The notes beneath the pieces were generated by a model. It did no database searches. It was not told where the DNA came from and worked only from the letters and a program-made list of their open reading frames with translations. A stretch of 64,000 nucleotides of DNA from positions 1-64,000 of the forward strand of contig BDSI01000183.1 in the NCBI GenBank assembly GCA_003117195.1, written 5' to 3'. Positions 35,706 through 46,200 of the stretch are shown here, piece after piece (positions within the stretch are counted from its first letter, which is position 1; each line of letters opens with the position of its first letter). Origin of the DNA: Eudorina sp. 2006-703-Eu-15 (lineage: Eukaryota > Chlorophyta > Chlorophyceae > Chlamydomonadales > Volvocaceae). The position numbers were made by a program, and so were the translations under genes.

Positions 35706-37457
35706 CTGCTTGCCCCCGGGGTCGGGCGTGATGCTGACGGTGCCGCCGCCGCCGCCGCCCCGGCGACGGTACGGCAGACGGTGCTGCGTCAGCTGGGCGG
35801 GCCGCACGTGCTGCAGGCGGCGCTGGCCGCCTGGCGGCGCACGGACAGCGTGGAGCATCTGAGTGCGGAGACCTACCTGTTGGTGTGGGGGCTGACGGAC
35901 GACGACGGCGACGCGGCGGCGGCGGGGGCGTACAGCCGCCGCGGGGGAGCAACCCCCGCCACGGCCGCCCCCAGCATCAGCACCCTCACCGGCAGCAGCA
36001 TCAGCAGCAGCAGGAGGAGGAGTGCCGCAGAGAGGTTCCGGAGCGGCGCGGCGGGGACCGCGGAGACCGGAGGGACCGCGCTGTGGTGTCGTACGCTCGT
36101 ACTGTTGAGGGCGCACGCGGCGGCGGTGACGGAGCGGCTGGAGCGGCTGGAGGTGGTGGCGGAGGAGGAAAAGCTGCGGCGGCGGCGGCGGCGGAGGAGG
36201 CGCAGCGATGCCTGCAGCGAGGCGGCGGAGGCGGAGGCGGAGGAGGAGCAGGGCGAGGAAGAGGAGGAGGAGGAGGAGGAAGAGGTAGAGGTAGAAGACG
36301 GCGAGGTGGAGGAGGGGGAGGAAGAGGAGGAAGGAGTGCCGCAGGGCCCTGCGCCTTCCGGTCGGCCTCCTCCCCAAACAGCGGACCTCCTGCAGGCCGC
36401 CTGCCGCGCCATGGAGACCTGGCTGGCGGCGAACGCCGCCCCGCGCTTCGCCTCCTCCGCCGCGGAGGCGCGCGGCGCCGTGGCGGAGGTACGACACCTG
36501 GTCGGGCCCCTCCTGGACGCGCTGCACGCACCCCCGCCGCCGCCGCCGCCACCGCCACGTGCTGTGACCCGCGGGTCGGTCCTGCGGCTCGTGCAGCTGC
36601 TGGGCTGCTACCCGCGCGCCGCCTGGCCGGAGACCCGGCGGTACCCCCCCGTGGGCGACTGCGGGGTGGTCCTGCCGGCAGCCTTCCTGGTGCTTCAGGC
36701 GCTGGTGCTGCGGGGCGCGCTGGACCCGCGCCGCCTGCTGTCGCGCCTGGGAGGAGGAAGAGGGCGGGGGCGCGAGGAGGAAGGAGGTGGAGAGCGGCGG
36801 CGGCGGCGGGAGGGCGAGGCGGGGGAGGCGGCGTGGTGGGCCGCGGTGCGGCTGCTGCTGCGGCGGTTGGAGCACCTGGCGGGGTGCATGGTGTGGCAGC
36901 AGACAGGCGAGTGGCCCAGGGAGGGGGAGGGGGGGAAGGAGGGAGAGAAGGAGGGGGAGGAGAGCGGTCGGCTGCAGCCGGCCCCGTTGTCGTCGTCACC
37001 GCCCCAACCACCACAACCACCACAACCACCACAGCAAGGAGCACCAGCACCAGCACAACGGTCGGTGTCGCCCCTGGGGCATGAGGAGCGGGAGCAGGAG
37101 CCACCGCGGCAGCAGCAGCCGCAGACGCGGCAACAGCGGCGGCAGAAGCGGCAGCAACAACAACATCAGTCACCAGCGCCTAGGGTGGCAACGTCGCCCT
37201 CACCCTCGCAGCAGCAGCAGCGGCAGCCGCAGCGGCAGCAGCGGCAGCAACGGCCCCAAACCCTAAACCCTCGCCCACGAAAGGGGCAGTCGCGCTGTGC
37301 TGCGGCTGCAACACGGCATCCCGAGGAGTCGCCGCCGCCGCCACAGCCGCCGCCACCAAGCCAGCAGCGGCAGTCACAAGCAGCAGTGGTGATGCGTGTA
37401 CTTCGCACGTGCGGCCTGCGGCGCGGCAGTCCTCGCAACTACCAACACTTTAACTGA
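35706..37457 (+). CDS. Unidentified protein, last exon (partial)
   Basis: An open frame of about 583 codons runs from the first plausible acceptor after the minisatellite (GTACAG at 35700-35705) to TGA at 37455-37457. The frame is open back to 35652, but has no ATG until about 36410, so upstream exons are expected. Content in order: a leucine/alanine-rich helical stretch (TVLRQLGGPHVLQAALAAWR), Ser-rich linker, basic Arg run, long acidic Glu run (about 36225-36345), another helical segment with LVQLLGCYPRAAWPETRRYP, then Pro- and Gln-rich C-terminus. I do not recognise the family. The mixture of ordered helical blocks and charged runs, long frame and downstream TGTAA favour a real gene. Confidence 0.5.
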   Translation: MLAPGVGRDADGAAAAAAPATVRQTVLRQLGGPHVLQAALAAWRRTDSVEHLSAETYLLVWGLTDDDGDAAAAGAYSRRGGATPATAAPSISTLTGSSISSSRRRSAAERFRSGAAGTAETGGTALWCRTLVLLRAHAAAVTERLERLEVVAEEEKLRRRRRRRRRSDACSEAAEAEAEEEQGEEEEEEEEEEVEVEDGEVEEGEEEEEGVPQGPAPSGRPPPQTADLLQAACRAMETWLAANAAPRFASSAAEARGAVAEVRHLVGPLLDALHAPPPPPPPPPRAVTRGSVLRLVQLLGCYPRAAWPETRRYPPVGDCGVVLPAAFLVLQALVLRGALDPRRLLSRLGGGRGRGREEEGGGERRRRREGEAGEAAWWAAVRLLLRRLEHLAGCMVWQQTGEWPREGEGGKEGEKEGEESGRLQPAPLSSSPPQPPQPPQPPQQGAPAPAQRSVSPLGHEEREQEPPRQQQPQTRQQRRQKRQQQQHQSPAPRVATSPSPSQQQQRQPQRQQRQQRPQTLNPRPRKGQSRCAAAATRHPEESPPPPQPPPPSQQRQSQAAVVMRVLRTCGLRRGSPRNYQHFN

Positions 37458-37688
37458 CACACGGGGATCACAAACGGGTGTTCGCGCAACTGCCAACAAA
37501 CAGGGGTGGCGCGTGGCGTGGTGGTTGGCGCGCGGCGCGAGTGGAAGGTGGTGGTTGAGCGCGGACGTGTGTGGGAAGCTGCGTTGGAGCACGGTGGAGC
37601 ACGGCTGAGACTGGCAGTTGGCGCGGCGCGCGAGTGGGAGTGCATAGTCGTGCGCGCGCCATTTGGGAAGCTGCGTGTGTGAGCTGCA

Positions 37689-37693
37689 TGTAA
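37689..37693 (+). terminator. TGTAA poly(A) signal candidate
   Basis: TGTAA lies 232 nt after the stop at 37457, on the same strand. Confidence 0.4.
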
Positions 37694-38933
37694 ACTCAGA
37701 GAGACACATGGGGCTGACCCTGTTTCCATAAGCTGCCTGGGGCACACACGGCTTCACGCGGTTGACAGTTGGGCTCCAGCGCGGGTGGGACTCGCTGGAG
37801 CGCACGACAGGCGCTAGGGGGCACGCACGGGCGGGGCGCAGGCGCAGCTTGCCTGAAACTCGGCGGTAACTCGCGCCAAACTTGGGTAAAACTCGCCCAA
37901 AACAGGAGTGAAACCGAGAAGTGGCCATTCTTAGGGGCCCCCTCCAACCTTGCTAGCGTATAGCTGTGAAACATTATCTTACTTATTGGGACAGTGAACG
38001 TTGGGAGTAAGCCACTCCGCGCTCGTTCCATTCATCGCCTTTCGCAGCGCGCAATTTGGTAAGCGTCGGCGCTCAGATCCTCCTGCAGCTGCTTCGCAGG
38101 CAGCCAGAGCTGGAAAGCGGCTTCCTGCCGCTTTGAGGGTGGTCTGGCGTTTCAGAGCCGCGCACCCTCTGGAGGGATCTGCACAGGCCTCTGAAGGGCT
38201 CTGGAGGGCTTTGGAGGGCTTTGGAGGTTGGTAACGTGCATGCTTGGCAGGCCAGTACCCAGTTGGCCCGCTATCCCACGTCATGCCGAAAGCCAGTTCA
38301 GGTGGGTATTACGGAGAGTAACTTACAGGCGCGGGGCGTACGGACTACCAACCACACAACAGACCGACATACCGTATCAGGCAGCCCTCTCCGCATTCTC
38401 AAAGGGTCCATGGTCCCGAAGTCCCCAAGTCTCCACCTCACAACATACTCCGACGGAGCCCCGCACAGCCACCCCGTCGCTGCATGTGCGGCAGCCGGCT
38501 ACTGTACGCCGCTGCTGCCCATGCCCTCGGCTCCAACCCGTTCTGCACCGTCGCGCATCGTGTGTGTGTGTGTGTGCATAATGGGCGCGTGTACCGCACG
38601 CGTGTACCGACAAGCACAGACAGTGTGCCTGGCCCCCGCGTCGTATACTCGTCTGAGCGTCTGCAGCTTCAACAACTGAACCACGCCTCAAGACCTTGCA
38701 GGCGATGTGCCATCTGTCTGTCTGTCTGTCGGCGTCCAGCCATCACAAAGCGCTCTCATGCTCATCCTGTGTACCGGTGCTACGAGGGCGGCGCCGCACT
38801 TTGCACCTCGAGCGGCAACAGTGGCAGAATCGGTGTCACACCAAGCACACCCATCATGTATGACTGCCCACGCATGAGTGTGGGTTGGGTCTATGGGTCC
38901 ATGGGTCTGTCTATGCTGGGGCGCGTTGCCGCA

Positions 38934-38970
38934 CGTCGGATACATATGGACTTGCCATATGTATCCGACG
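38934..38970. repeat. Perfect inverted repeat, 16-bp arms, 5-nt loop
   Basis: CGTCGGATACATATGG (38934-38949), loop ACTTG, then its exact reverse complement (38955-38970). It could form a cruciform or an RNA hairpin. It lies about 245 bp beyond the stop of the minus-strand kinase-like gene, hence possibly in its 3' UTR. Confidence 0.9.
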
Positions 38971-39215
38971 CCCGTCCACTCAGCCATGTGCACACTGGCC
39001 CCCCCAACCATACCCACACACCCACCCACACGCGCACAATCGCATTCCATGAACTGCTACTGCTCCTGTATCGTTGCTCATACGCTCTGCTGCCGCTGAC
39101 AACGCGCATGCAAACGCAGATCGTCAGCCTGCCATTCAATCCAAACGGCCGATGAGATGACGCATACTCTCCAATAATAGATACAATCGCGATAACAATC
39201 ATTGCTGCATACCGC

Positions 39216-40715
39216 TCACCACACCAGCGGCCTGCCTGGGGCAGCAGTCCGCGTCCAGGTGATGGCGCCCCGCTGCCGCCAGCTCACGCGGACGATTCGG
39301 TGCCCAGCAGAGACCGCTGCAGTGTCGCCTGGCGGCACTGCTGAGCGATAATTGGCTGCCGTGTGCAGCGACTGTGCAGCGCCAGGGCCCCGGGTGCCGC
39401 GCCGTCTGCCCGCGGTGGCGCGGGTGGTCGTGGAGGGCGCAGCGGTGGCGCTGCGGGCTGCCAGCGTTGCTGCCAGCAGCTGGATGTCGTGCTCCCGCTG
39501 CAGCGGCTTGCCGTAGCGCACGCCCTCAGGCCACGGGATATCCGGGTTCAGGCACGCGGGGTAGGTGGCCTCACCCTCCCGCCCCGCCCACTCGAAGTCC
39601 ACGAACCGCACCTCCCAGGAGCCAGTCCCCTTGCCACGCCGCACCAGGCAGTTTGGAGGCCGTACGTCGCCGTGCACCATGTTCGTTGCGATGTGCGCGC
39701 GCTCCAGCGCCTGTTGCACTGCACGCTTCGCCTGGCGCAGCTCCTTCTGCGACAGCCCCGACAGCGGCCGCCACTCAGGCGCGGGTAGCCACTCCATCTC
39801 CACCAGCAGCCAACCACCAGGCAGCGCTGTTGAGCGCAGGATCTGCAAGGAGTTGAGCAGACGTTGGGGCGCCAGGGTGCAACATACTCAGGTTGGCCGC
39901 AAGCATTGGCGACACAGGTGTTCAAGCGTAGGCAAGTGCATGGAACTACTGGCCGCCAGGGCTAATGCTCAGCAGGAACCCTCGAAACGCTTCAGACGAT
40001 TGACTACGCAGAAAACGAACGCGTTACACGCGCGCCATGCCAGGCCACGCCAAGGGTAGGGCGCATGAGAGGGGACGCACGAAACAGACTACACATGAAC
40101 AGGCATGCATACACATACCTTGGGTGCGAGGCCCAGCTCCGCCCACTCCTGATGAGCTTCCAGGCCGTAGCTCTCGCACAGCTTCACAACCACACTTTCA
40201 TCGATGCCAGCCAGGTCCACGTAGTACGTGAAGTTGGGCGCGGCCAGCAGACGCGCCGTCTCGGCATCGTAGCGGGCGTCCATGGCGATGGACCACGGCA
40301 GCTTGAACACGTCCGTACCCGCGGACCGCTGCACGTCCTCCGCCTTCACGGTGTCCTCCGCCTTCGCCACGGCGTTCTCCGCCCCCGGCTCTGCGGCGTC
40401 CGCCTCTGCTTCTCTCGGCTCCTGGGCTCCCGCCTGCCCCGGTCCTGCTTGCGCCACCTGGCCAGGCTCATCCGCCGTGTGCACTGGCATGGCGGCGTGC
40501 ATGCCCTGGAGCACGTGGTGCGGCAACTCAGCGGGCGGCGACAGCAACAGCAGCTTGCCATTAAGGAGAGAGGGCGCGCTAGGCGACGGTTTGCGCAGCT
40601 TTGGGAGCAGCTTACTAGCTGGAGTGCTGTACCGATGACCCGAAACTCGGGCAGGCGTGGAGGGAGCATTGGGCCAGGCTTTAAATGCACAGCGGTTTCC
40701 TTGGGCGGCTTAGTC
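39216..40715 (-). CDS. Protein-kinase-like protein (5' end unresolved)
   Basis: Two exons read on the minus strand: 40119 up to at most 40715, then 39216-39842 (stop 39216), joined in phase 0 (AELGLAPK to ILRSTALPGG, donor GTATGT, acceptor TTGCAG). The second exon has kinase-fold hallmarks: a hinge-like WLLVEMEWLP, catalytic-loop-like MVHGDVRPPNCLV (Asp codon 39666-39668) and a metal-binding-like FVDFEWAG (Asp codon 39597-39599). The pattern HGDxRxxN/DFE resembles aminoglycoside-phosphotransferase or atypical kinase folds common in volvocine genomes, not a classical HRD/DFG kinase. The first exon frame is open upstream to a TAA near 40718 with no Met, so the start or an earlier exon is not located. 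The C-terminal 90 residues are low-complexity and uncertain. Confidence 0.6.
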
Positions 40716-40719
40716 GAAC

Positions 40720-43200
40720 CATGGGGCGCCTCGATTGGAGGCAAGCATGCGCCGGGCGCTGCAGGAGGAAGCGCGGTGCAAAAAGGAGCTGGCGTTGATT
40801 CAGGGAGAAGTTGAGTGTGCTGTAGCAGTCCATGCCCGCCGGGTCGCGCTGGCTTAGCGTCGTCTGGTTGCGTTCGGGAAAGGGTGTCTTGCACGCTGTG
40901 CTGTTGGTCCGTGGACATCCGCTGCATGGTGGGACGCTGCCACCACTCGGATTGCTGACAGCTGCTTGGGCGGCCTTCGGTATGGCCGTGGAACGGCACA
41001 TTGTAACATTTCTTGGCCACATAAGGTGCATCTGGAGCATGCTGCTGCCTGGTGAGACCCCTGAGTGCTCGGCACCAAGGGTTGTCGTGGGGCCCGTGCA
41101 ACCAGGGGGCCAGTGTCTGTATCCCAAACCAGTGCAGACGCCGTCACCCTGACAGATAGCGGACGGGCATCCCCAAACCCCTTGGTCGCGATGCTGATGC
41201 GCCCATGGCCATGTCTCAGTACCACACAGGCTGCCGCGGTTACGCTACACCGGTGCATTGTGTCAAGCAGCCAACGAGACAGCCATTGGGTCTCGAGTGG
41301 AGAGAAGCTGGCTGAACACACGTACTGGTTACCCGCACCCTGACATGATGCCTAGAGCGCTGATGAACATAATTTCGCTTACAACGCCATACTTGACTGA
41401 TGTCAGTGTTGAGTGTCAACGGTCGACCTTGGCCACGACGGCATGTCTGGACATGGACCTACACCAAGCAGCCTGCGTGCTTAAAATAATGATTCAGGCC
41501 ACTTATTGCAGCATAAAGGCCACAAATACAAATTTTGGCTTGGAATTCACGACCTCAACTTTTCGACCCCCCCTTCCGACCACGCTCAAACCTGGCCCAA
41601 ACGCATGCGAAACCTGACACCTCGGAAGTCGACCCTCTCCAATCGCCCTGAAAGTTTGACACAATGACCTTCATGCCATAAGTATTACCACTTGAAAATT
41701 TTGTCACAACGGGCTCAGCGTTCTGCCGCCACCGACGGTCCATTTGGAGTCGGCTTCCCCAACCCTGTCGCCGCAATCCCAGTGAAACCAAATCTGCAGC
41801 GTTCGTTCAGGTTAATGCCTCCAGGATTGCTGTAAGCCTGCTGCCTTCCCTCGTCCTTGATCATGTGCGGCACGTGTCCCCACGTGCCACGTCCCCCAAA
41901 CTTCCCCTGCCACCGCCACCGCTGCTTCCCCCTCGGGTATTGGAGCCCAAAACGGCATGCGCGGACGGCGGCAACTGCGGCAACCACTTCCACAGCATCC
42001 GGCTCCGCCGCCACTGCTATCGCCGTGGTGGCTTCCGCCGTTCGTACCGAGACCCAACACGGCATCGTCATGCGGCCGTGAACGCATCACTCTATCGCCT
42101 CCAGGGCCCAGCACGGCTTCAGTGGGCAGCGGAAGCTGGGTCCTCCCTCTTCCCCCAGCGCTGTGTCCGCCGCCGCCGCTCTGGTCGCATCCACTGTGGC
42201 CGCCGCTGTTTGGGCCGCGGACGTTTGGGCCGCCGCCACTTGGGCCGCCTCCGCTTTCGTCGCCATTGTTTCAGCTGCCGCCGCTCCTGACACCTCCGCC
42301 GGTAGGGGGCCCCATGAGGGCGCGAGTGGGCAGCGTCCGCCTCGCGAAGCCCATCAAACTGGTTGAAGGCCTCGGTTATCTGTGTTGTGAAGTACTCTGT
42401 CAGCGTTCCACGGCTCTCGCCACGCCTCATGTACTAAGAAGACTGTGCATACATACATTATGTGATTTAGCCCACGGCATGGGGAGGGAGCCATAGCTGC
42501 CCTCCGTCATGCATGGGGGAGGAGGATCCCCGTGCAGCACCCACGGACACCAGTTCCCGTATTGTGTCATGAACGTGTACCAAAGTACCCGTAACCAGCC
42601 TCCTTCAAGGGGCGATCCACGGATGCGTGCACCGCCCGCTCTCGTCATGTGGGAGCAAAGATGGCATCGTCCGTGTCTCATTGCGTCATTGGCCCTAACC
42701 CCACGTTAGACATCTGTGCGGATGGACTCCCAATGCACCCACCGTACGTGGATGCAGCCGCTGGGTCACGCCTCTCGCGTCTGCAAATGTTGCCTTACCG
42801 ATGACATGCATTTATGTGCAAAGCTCCCCGGTCACTTTTAACGTTTTTAGGGTTCCCCGGCGCTACCGCACGTGCGGCCCCCGCCATGTTTCCTTCACTC
42901 GCATGCAGATGCTCGCTTGTAGAAGCATGAGGTTGTGTCCAGGGTTGCAGAACCGCGTCACAGGTCACAGGCCAGTCACGCTGACTGAGCCGTCGGACAT
43001 CTTCCTCCCTCGTCGTGTGGCGCCGCATGCAGCATCACCATCGGTGCCATCATCATCATCATGGCAGCGGCCGCGTCCGAGCGAATGCAAATATGATTGA
43101 TCACCACGTCCGAGAGGGGGGCGGCGCGGGGTTCACAGTCCCAGCCGCGCGTATAAACGCCGTTCGTTATCCAAGTTATCGTCAGGGGTGGCCTCTCCTC
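40720..43200. other. Intergenic region, no supported gene
   Basis: It probably contains the 5' part of the kinase-like gene and the 3' UTR of the TPX2-like gene. Short open pieces on the minus strand (41555-41791, 41715-42071, 42119-42430) look partly protein-like (e.g. TEYFTTQITEAFNQFDGLRE, RWRWQGKFGGRGTWGHVPHM). They share no consistent splice model and I cannot identify them. Decayed mobile-element ORFs are possible. Confidence 0.4.
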
Positions 43201-46200
43201 TCACGCGTCCGCGTCCACCGCAGCACTCTGCTTCTTGCCCCTCCGCCGCTTGCTCCGGCGGCCCAGCGCGGGGGAGACCGGCTTCGTCAGCTGCTTGGGC
43301 GGGGGCGGCGGCTTGGCGGCGGGCGGCGCGGACAGGTCCGGCATCGGCATCGCCCGGAACACCGCCTGCTTCCGCAGCTGCCGCCGCTCCTCCTCCTCGC
43401 GCCGCCGCAGCTCCTCCTCGGCTTCCTTTGCACGCGCCTGCCGGAGGAGGAGTTGGGGGTTTGGAGGGTTGGGGTTTGGGGCGTTGCCGACGACACGGAA
43501 GAGCACATGGGCCGGGAGGAGCGCACCCCACACAGTCACAGCAGCGCTGGTTTCCACCACCACACCCGGCGCCCGACGTCGAGGCAACACGGGCCTGACA
43601 GCGCAGTGGGGCGCCCCGGGTGCCTGCCTCGCCAGGGCGCCAGGATGCGCCCCCACATGGGCGCGCCTCTAGGGGGCATGACAAGTGGGCGTCGCTTCTT
43701 GCCTCAGCCACTAGGATGCGCCCCCACATGGCGGCCCCGCAAGCAATCAAGGAACCCTAGACGGAGCGGCAGCAGCTTCAAACGGTTGGACGTTACGTGG
43801 GAGATTTCGATTGAACTTTTCAGCGGCCCCACCTCGTCCTGCTTGATCTTCTCCTCCATCAGCCTGTTGAACTCCTCGCGCTTGGCCACGCGCGAGCTGG
43901 TGTTCAGCACGACGGGCTCGGGCACCGTCAGCGGCACGTCCACATCCAACGGGCGGAAGGGGACGCCCCTCCACACGGGCTTCGCCTGCGCACATAGACC
44001 GTTACCGTAGGCGCACACAACACGGGAAGCGACTCAGTGACGGATTCGTTGAACGGCGCGCAGCCGGCGGCATCTATCTACGCGCGAGCGGAGTGTGATC
44101 ATCCCACCGAGGTACACAGGTGCTTGGCAGTGTACGGCCATCTGAGCAGCGTTTGACGAGCCGCCTGCATCTGACGCGGCCGTGCACGGCTGGTCCGTGG
44201 ACTTGTTTGGCCGGATTTCTGCTGTGCTGAAGCCAAAAAGGAAAGTCGCACAACCGACACACAATCACACGACGCCTGCACGCCATGTGCCACCAGCACG
44301 CACCTTGAACGCGGCCGCCTCGCGCTTCTCCGCCTCCTCCGCCTCCAGGGCGCGCCTCCGTTCCTCCTCATACTTGGCGTGCAGCGTCTGCGGCCACGGA
44401 GATGGGGGCGAAGGAGAGCGAAGGAGGCGCCCGGTTGCGTGGACCGCAATAATCTCAGCAGCGACATGCGGTCAAGACCGTGATTAACTAATCTCGTCCA
44501 CGGGCGGTGATTTCTCCACCTCCCGCCCCTCCCTATGATCGGTATGACCGTCCGCCGTGCATCTGAAGGTGGCCGTGAGATCAACTGCAACCCAATGCGC
44601 TCAGGTCCCAGGAAACATCGGTCTTGAAGGATTTTAAGCACACACCACCCTAGTGCCCCGCCGTAGCCGACTGCGCCCAGATACACAACAACGCAACACA
44701 CCTCGCTTGCAAGTTGAAAGGGCTCTGGTACAGTGAGTTTCCGAGCCTCGGGCTTCGGGGGCACCATGGGCATGTCGGTCGACATCGGCAAGCCGTGGGC
44801 GCGCGGAATGCGCGCGCGCTTGGCGGCCTTCTCCTCCTCGGACAGCTTGCACTCGAGCAGGGAGCGGTGCTGCGCGCCCCTCTCCTCAGTCGCCAGCTTG
44901 AAGGGCTCCGGCTTTGTCGTTGTCAGGACCCTCTCCTTGGGGACCTCCAGGCTGCAGGCCGCGCGCGCGAGAGAGAAAGAGCAAGGCGCGGGACAGGTGC
45001 ACACCCCATGGGACGCCGTTCGTCCATGCAGCGCGGGATTGAGCGGCCGCGGCAGCAGGGCTACAGGAACCCGGGCTGTGCGCGCCGGGGCGCTCCCTCG
45101 AGGCAGGCGTGCCCACCGGCAAGTGGTGTCCTGCTGGATGTGTAACTGCGCACTGCCGGCCAACCCCTGCTCCACGCCACAGCAGCCCTAGAGACGCTCA
45201 GAGCTCCCTAGACGACCTACTTCCACAGCCTCACCAACGCCGCATGCCAGCGAGCTGCGTGACCACCGCCATGCCTGCCGACGTGCCGCTACGGGCTCCA
45301 ACCCAGCCCCGGGCAGTAGCTGGCTATCACGGCAGGCCTGAAGTCACCACCGCTTGGAAGTGGAGCGCGCCACCTCGCCTTACCTCGGCACGCTCAAGAA
45401 CTTGGGCAGCGGCCGAGCGTGGAACTCGAATCGCTGCTCCTCCGCCTTGGACTGGCGCAGGACCGGGCAGGGGAAAGGGGGCTAAAGCGTGAGTGGCCTT
45501 CAGACCTGCACCCGTAACCATGTACCAGCATCCGCTAACCTGCCCCGCTGCTCCGGCCTGTGGCTCCCTCCCTCAGCCGGACCGGGCAGTAGACACACGT
45601 GCTATATATCTTGGGCCTGGCGCCTGGGTGGTTCGGGCGGGCTCGTCGCCACAGACACGTGTGCTGGTGGCTGACGCAGACCGACCAACGGCCGACGGAG
45701 GTCGACCAAAGGACAACCGGCAAGCTCCCGATTGGACAGCGGCGATGGATCCTCCCACGATGACGTGATGGTGAGAGCAGCCGTGCAGGTCGATCCAAGC
45801 ATGCGCCCCGACTGGACAACCAACCAGGTGCATCGACCCACCTGCCGAGCTCGGAACTTGGTGTGCAACAAGGGCGAGCGGGGCACCGACGCGTCCGCCT
45901 GCAACAGGCGTCCCGGTTTTGAACGAATCCAGGTTTGCCAAGGGGGACGGGACCCGGTGCGTGTTAGGGTTTGGTTGAAACACGCCAGGGGAGGCGTCCA
46001 GGTCTGAACGCCATAACGATTCAAAATGCTGTCGGGACACCAATCACACCGGCAGCACGGTGTAAATATGTCCCAGCTGGCTTCGGACAGCATGCAAGGG
46101 TGCCAGCGTGCTACCCTTGCCTGGAATGTCTTGCAACGACGGCTCCTCGTCTTTGAAGGCCCGCTGCGGCCCGTTGCGAATTCTTCTGACCGCGTCCCCA

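Larger units (their letters stand above)
37460..39215. other. Intergenic region between convergent genes
   Basis: No supported gene. It includes the 3' UTR of the upstream gene, repeats of the type TGGAGGGCTTTGG (38170-38228), a short GT tract (38561-38576), and the perfect inverted repeat at 38934-38970. Confidence 0.5.

Noticed and set aside
36001..37173. Long antisense and +1 frames over the 35.7-37.5 kb exon
   Set aside because: GC-rich triplets keep several frames open. The chosen frame has the stop followed by TGTAA and helical segments; the others are Arg/Gly or Ala/Pro low-complexity.
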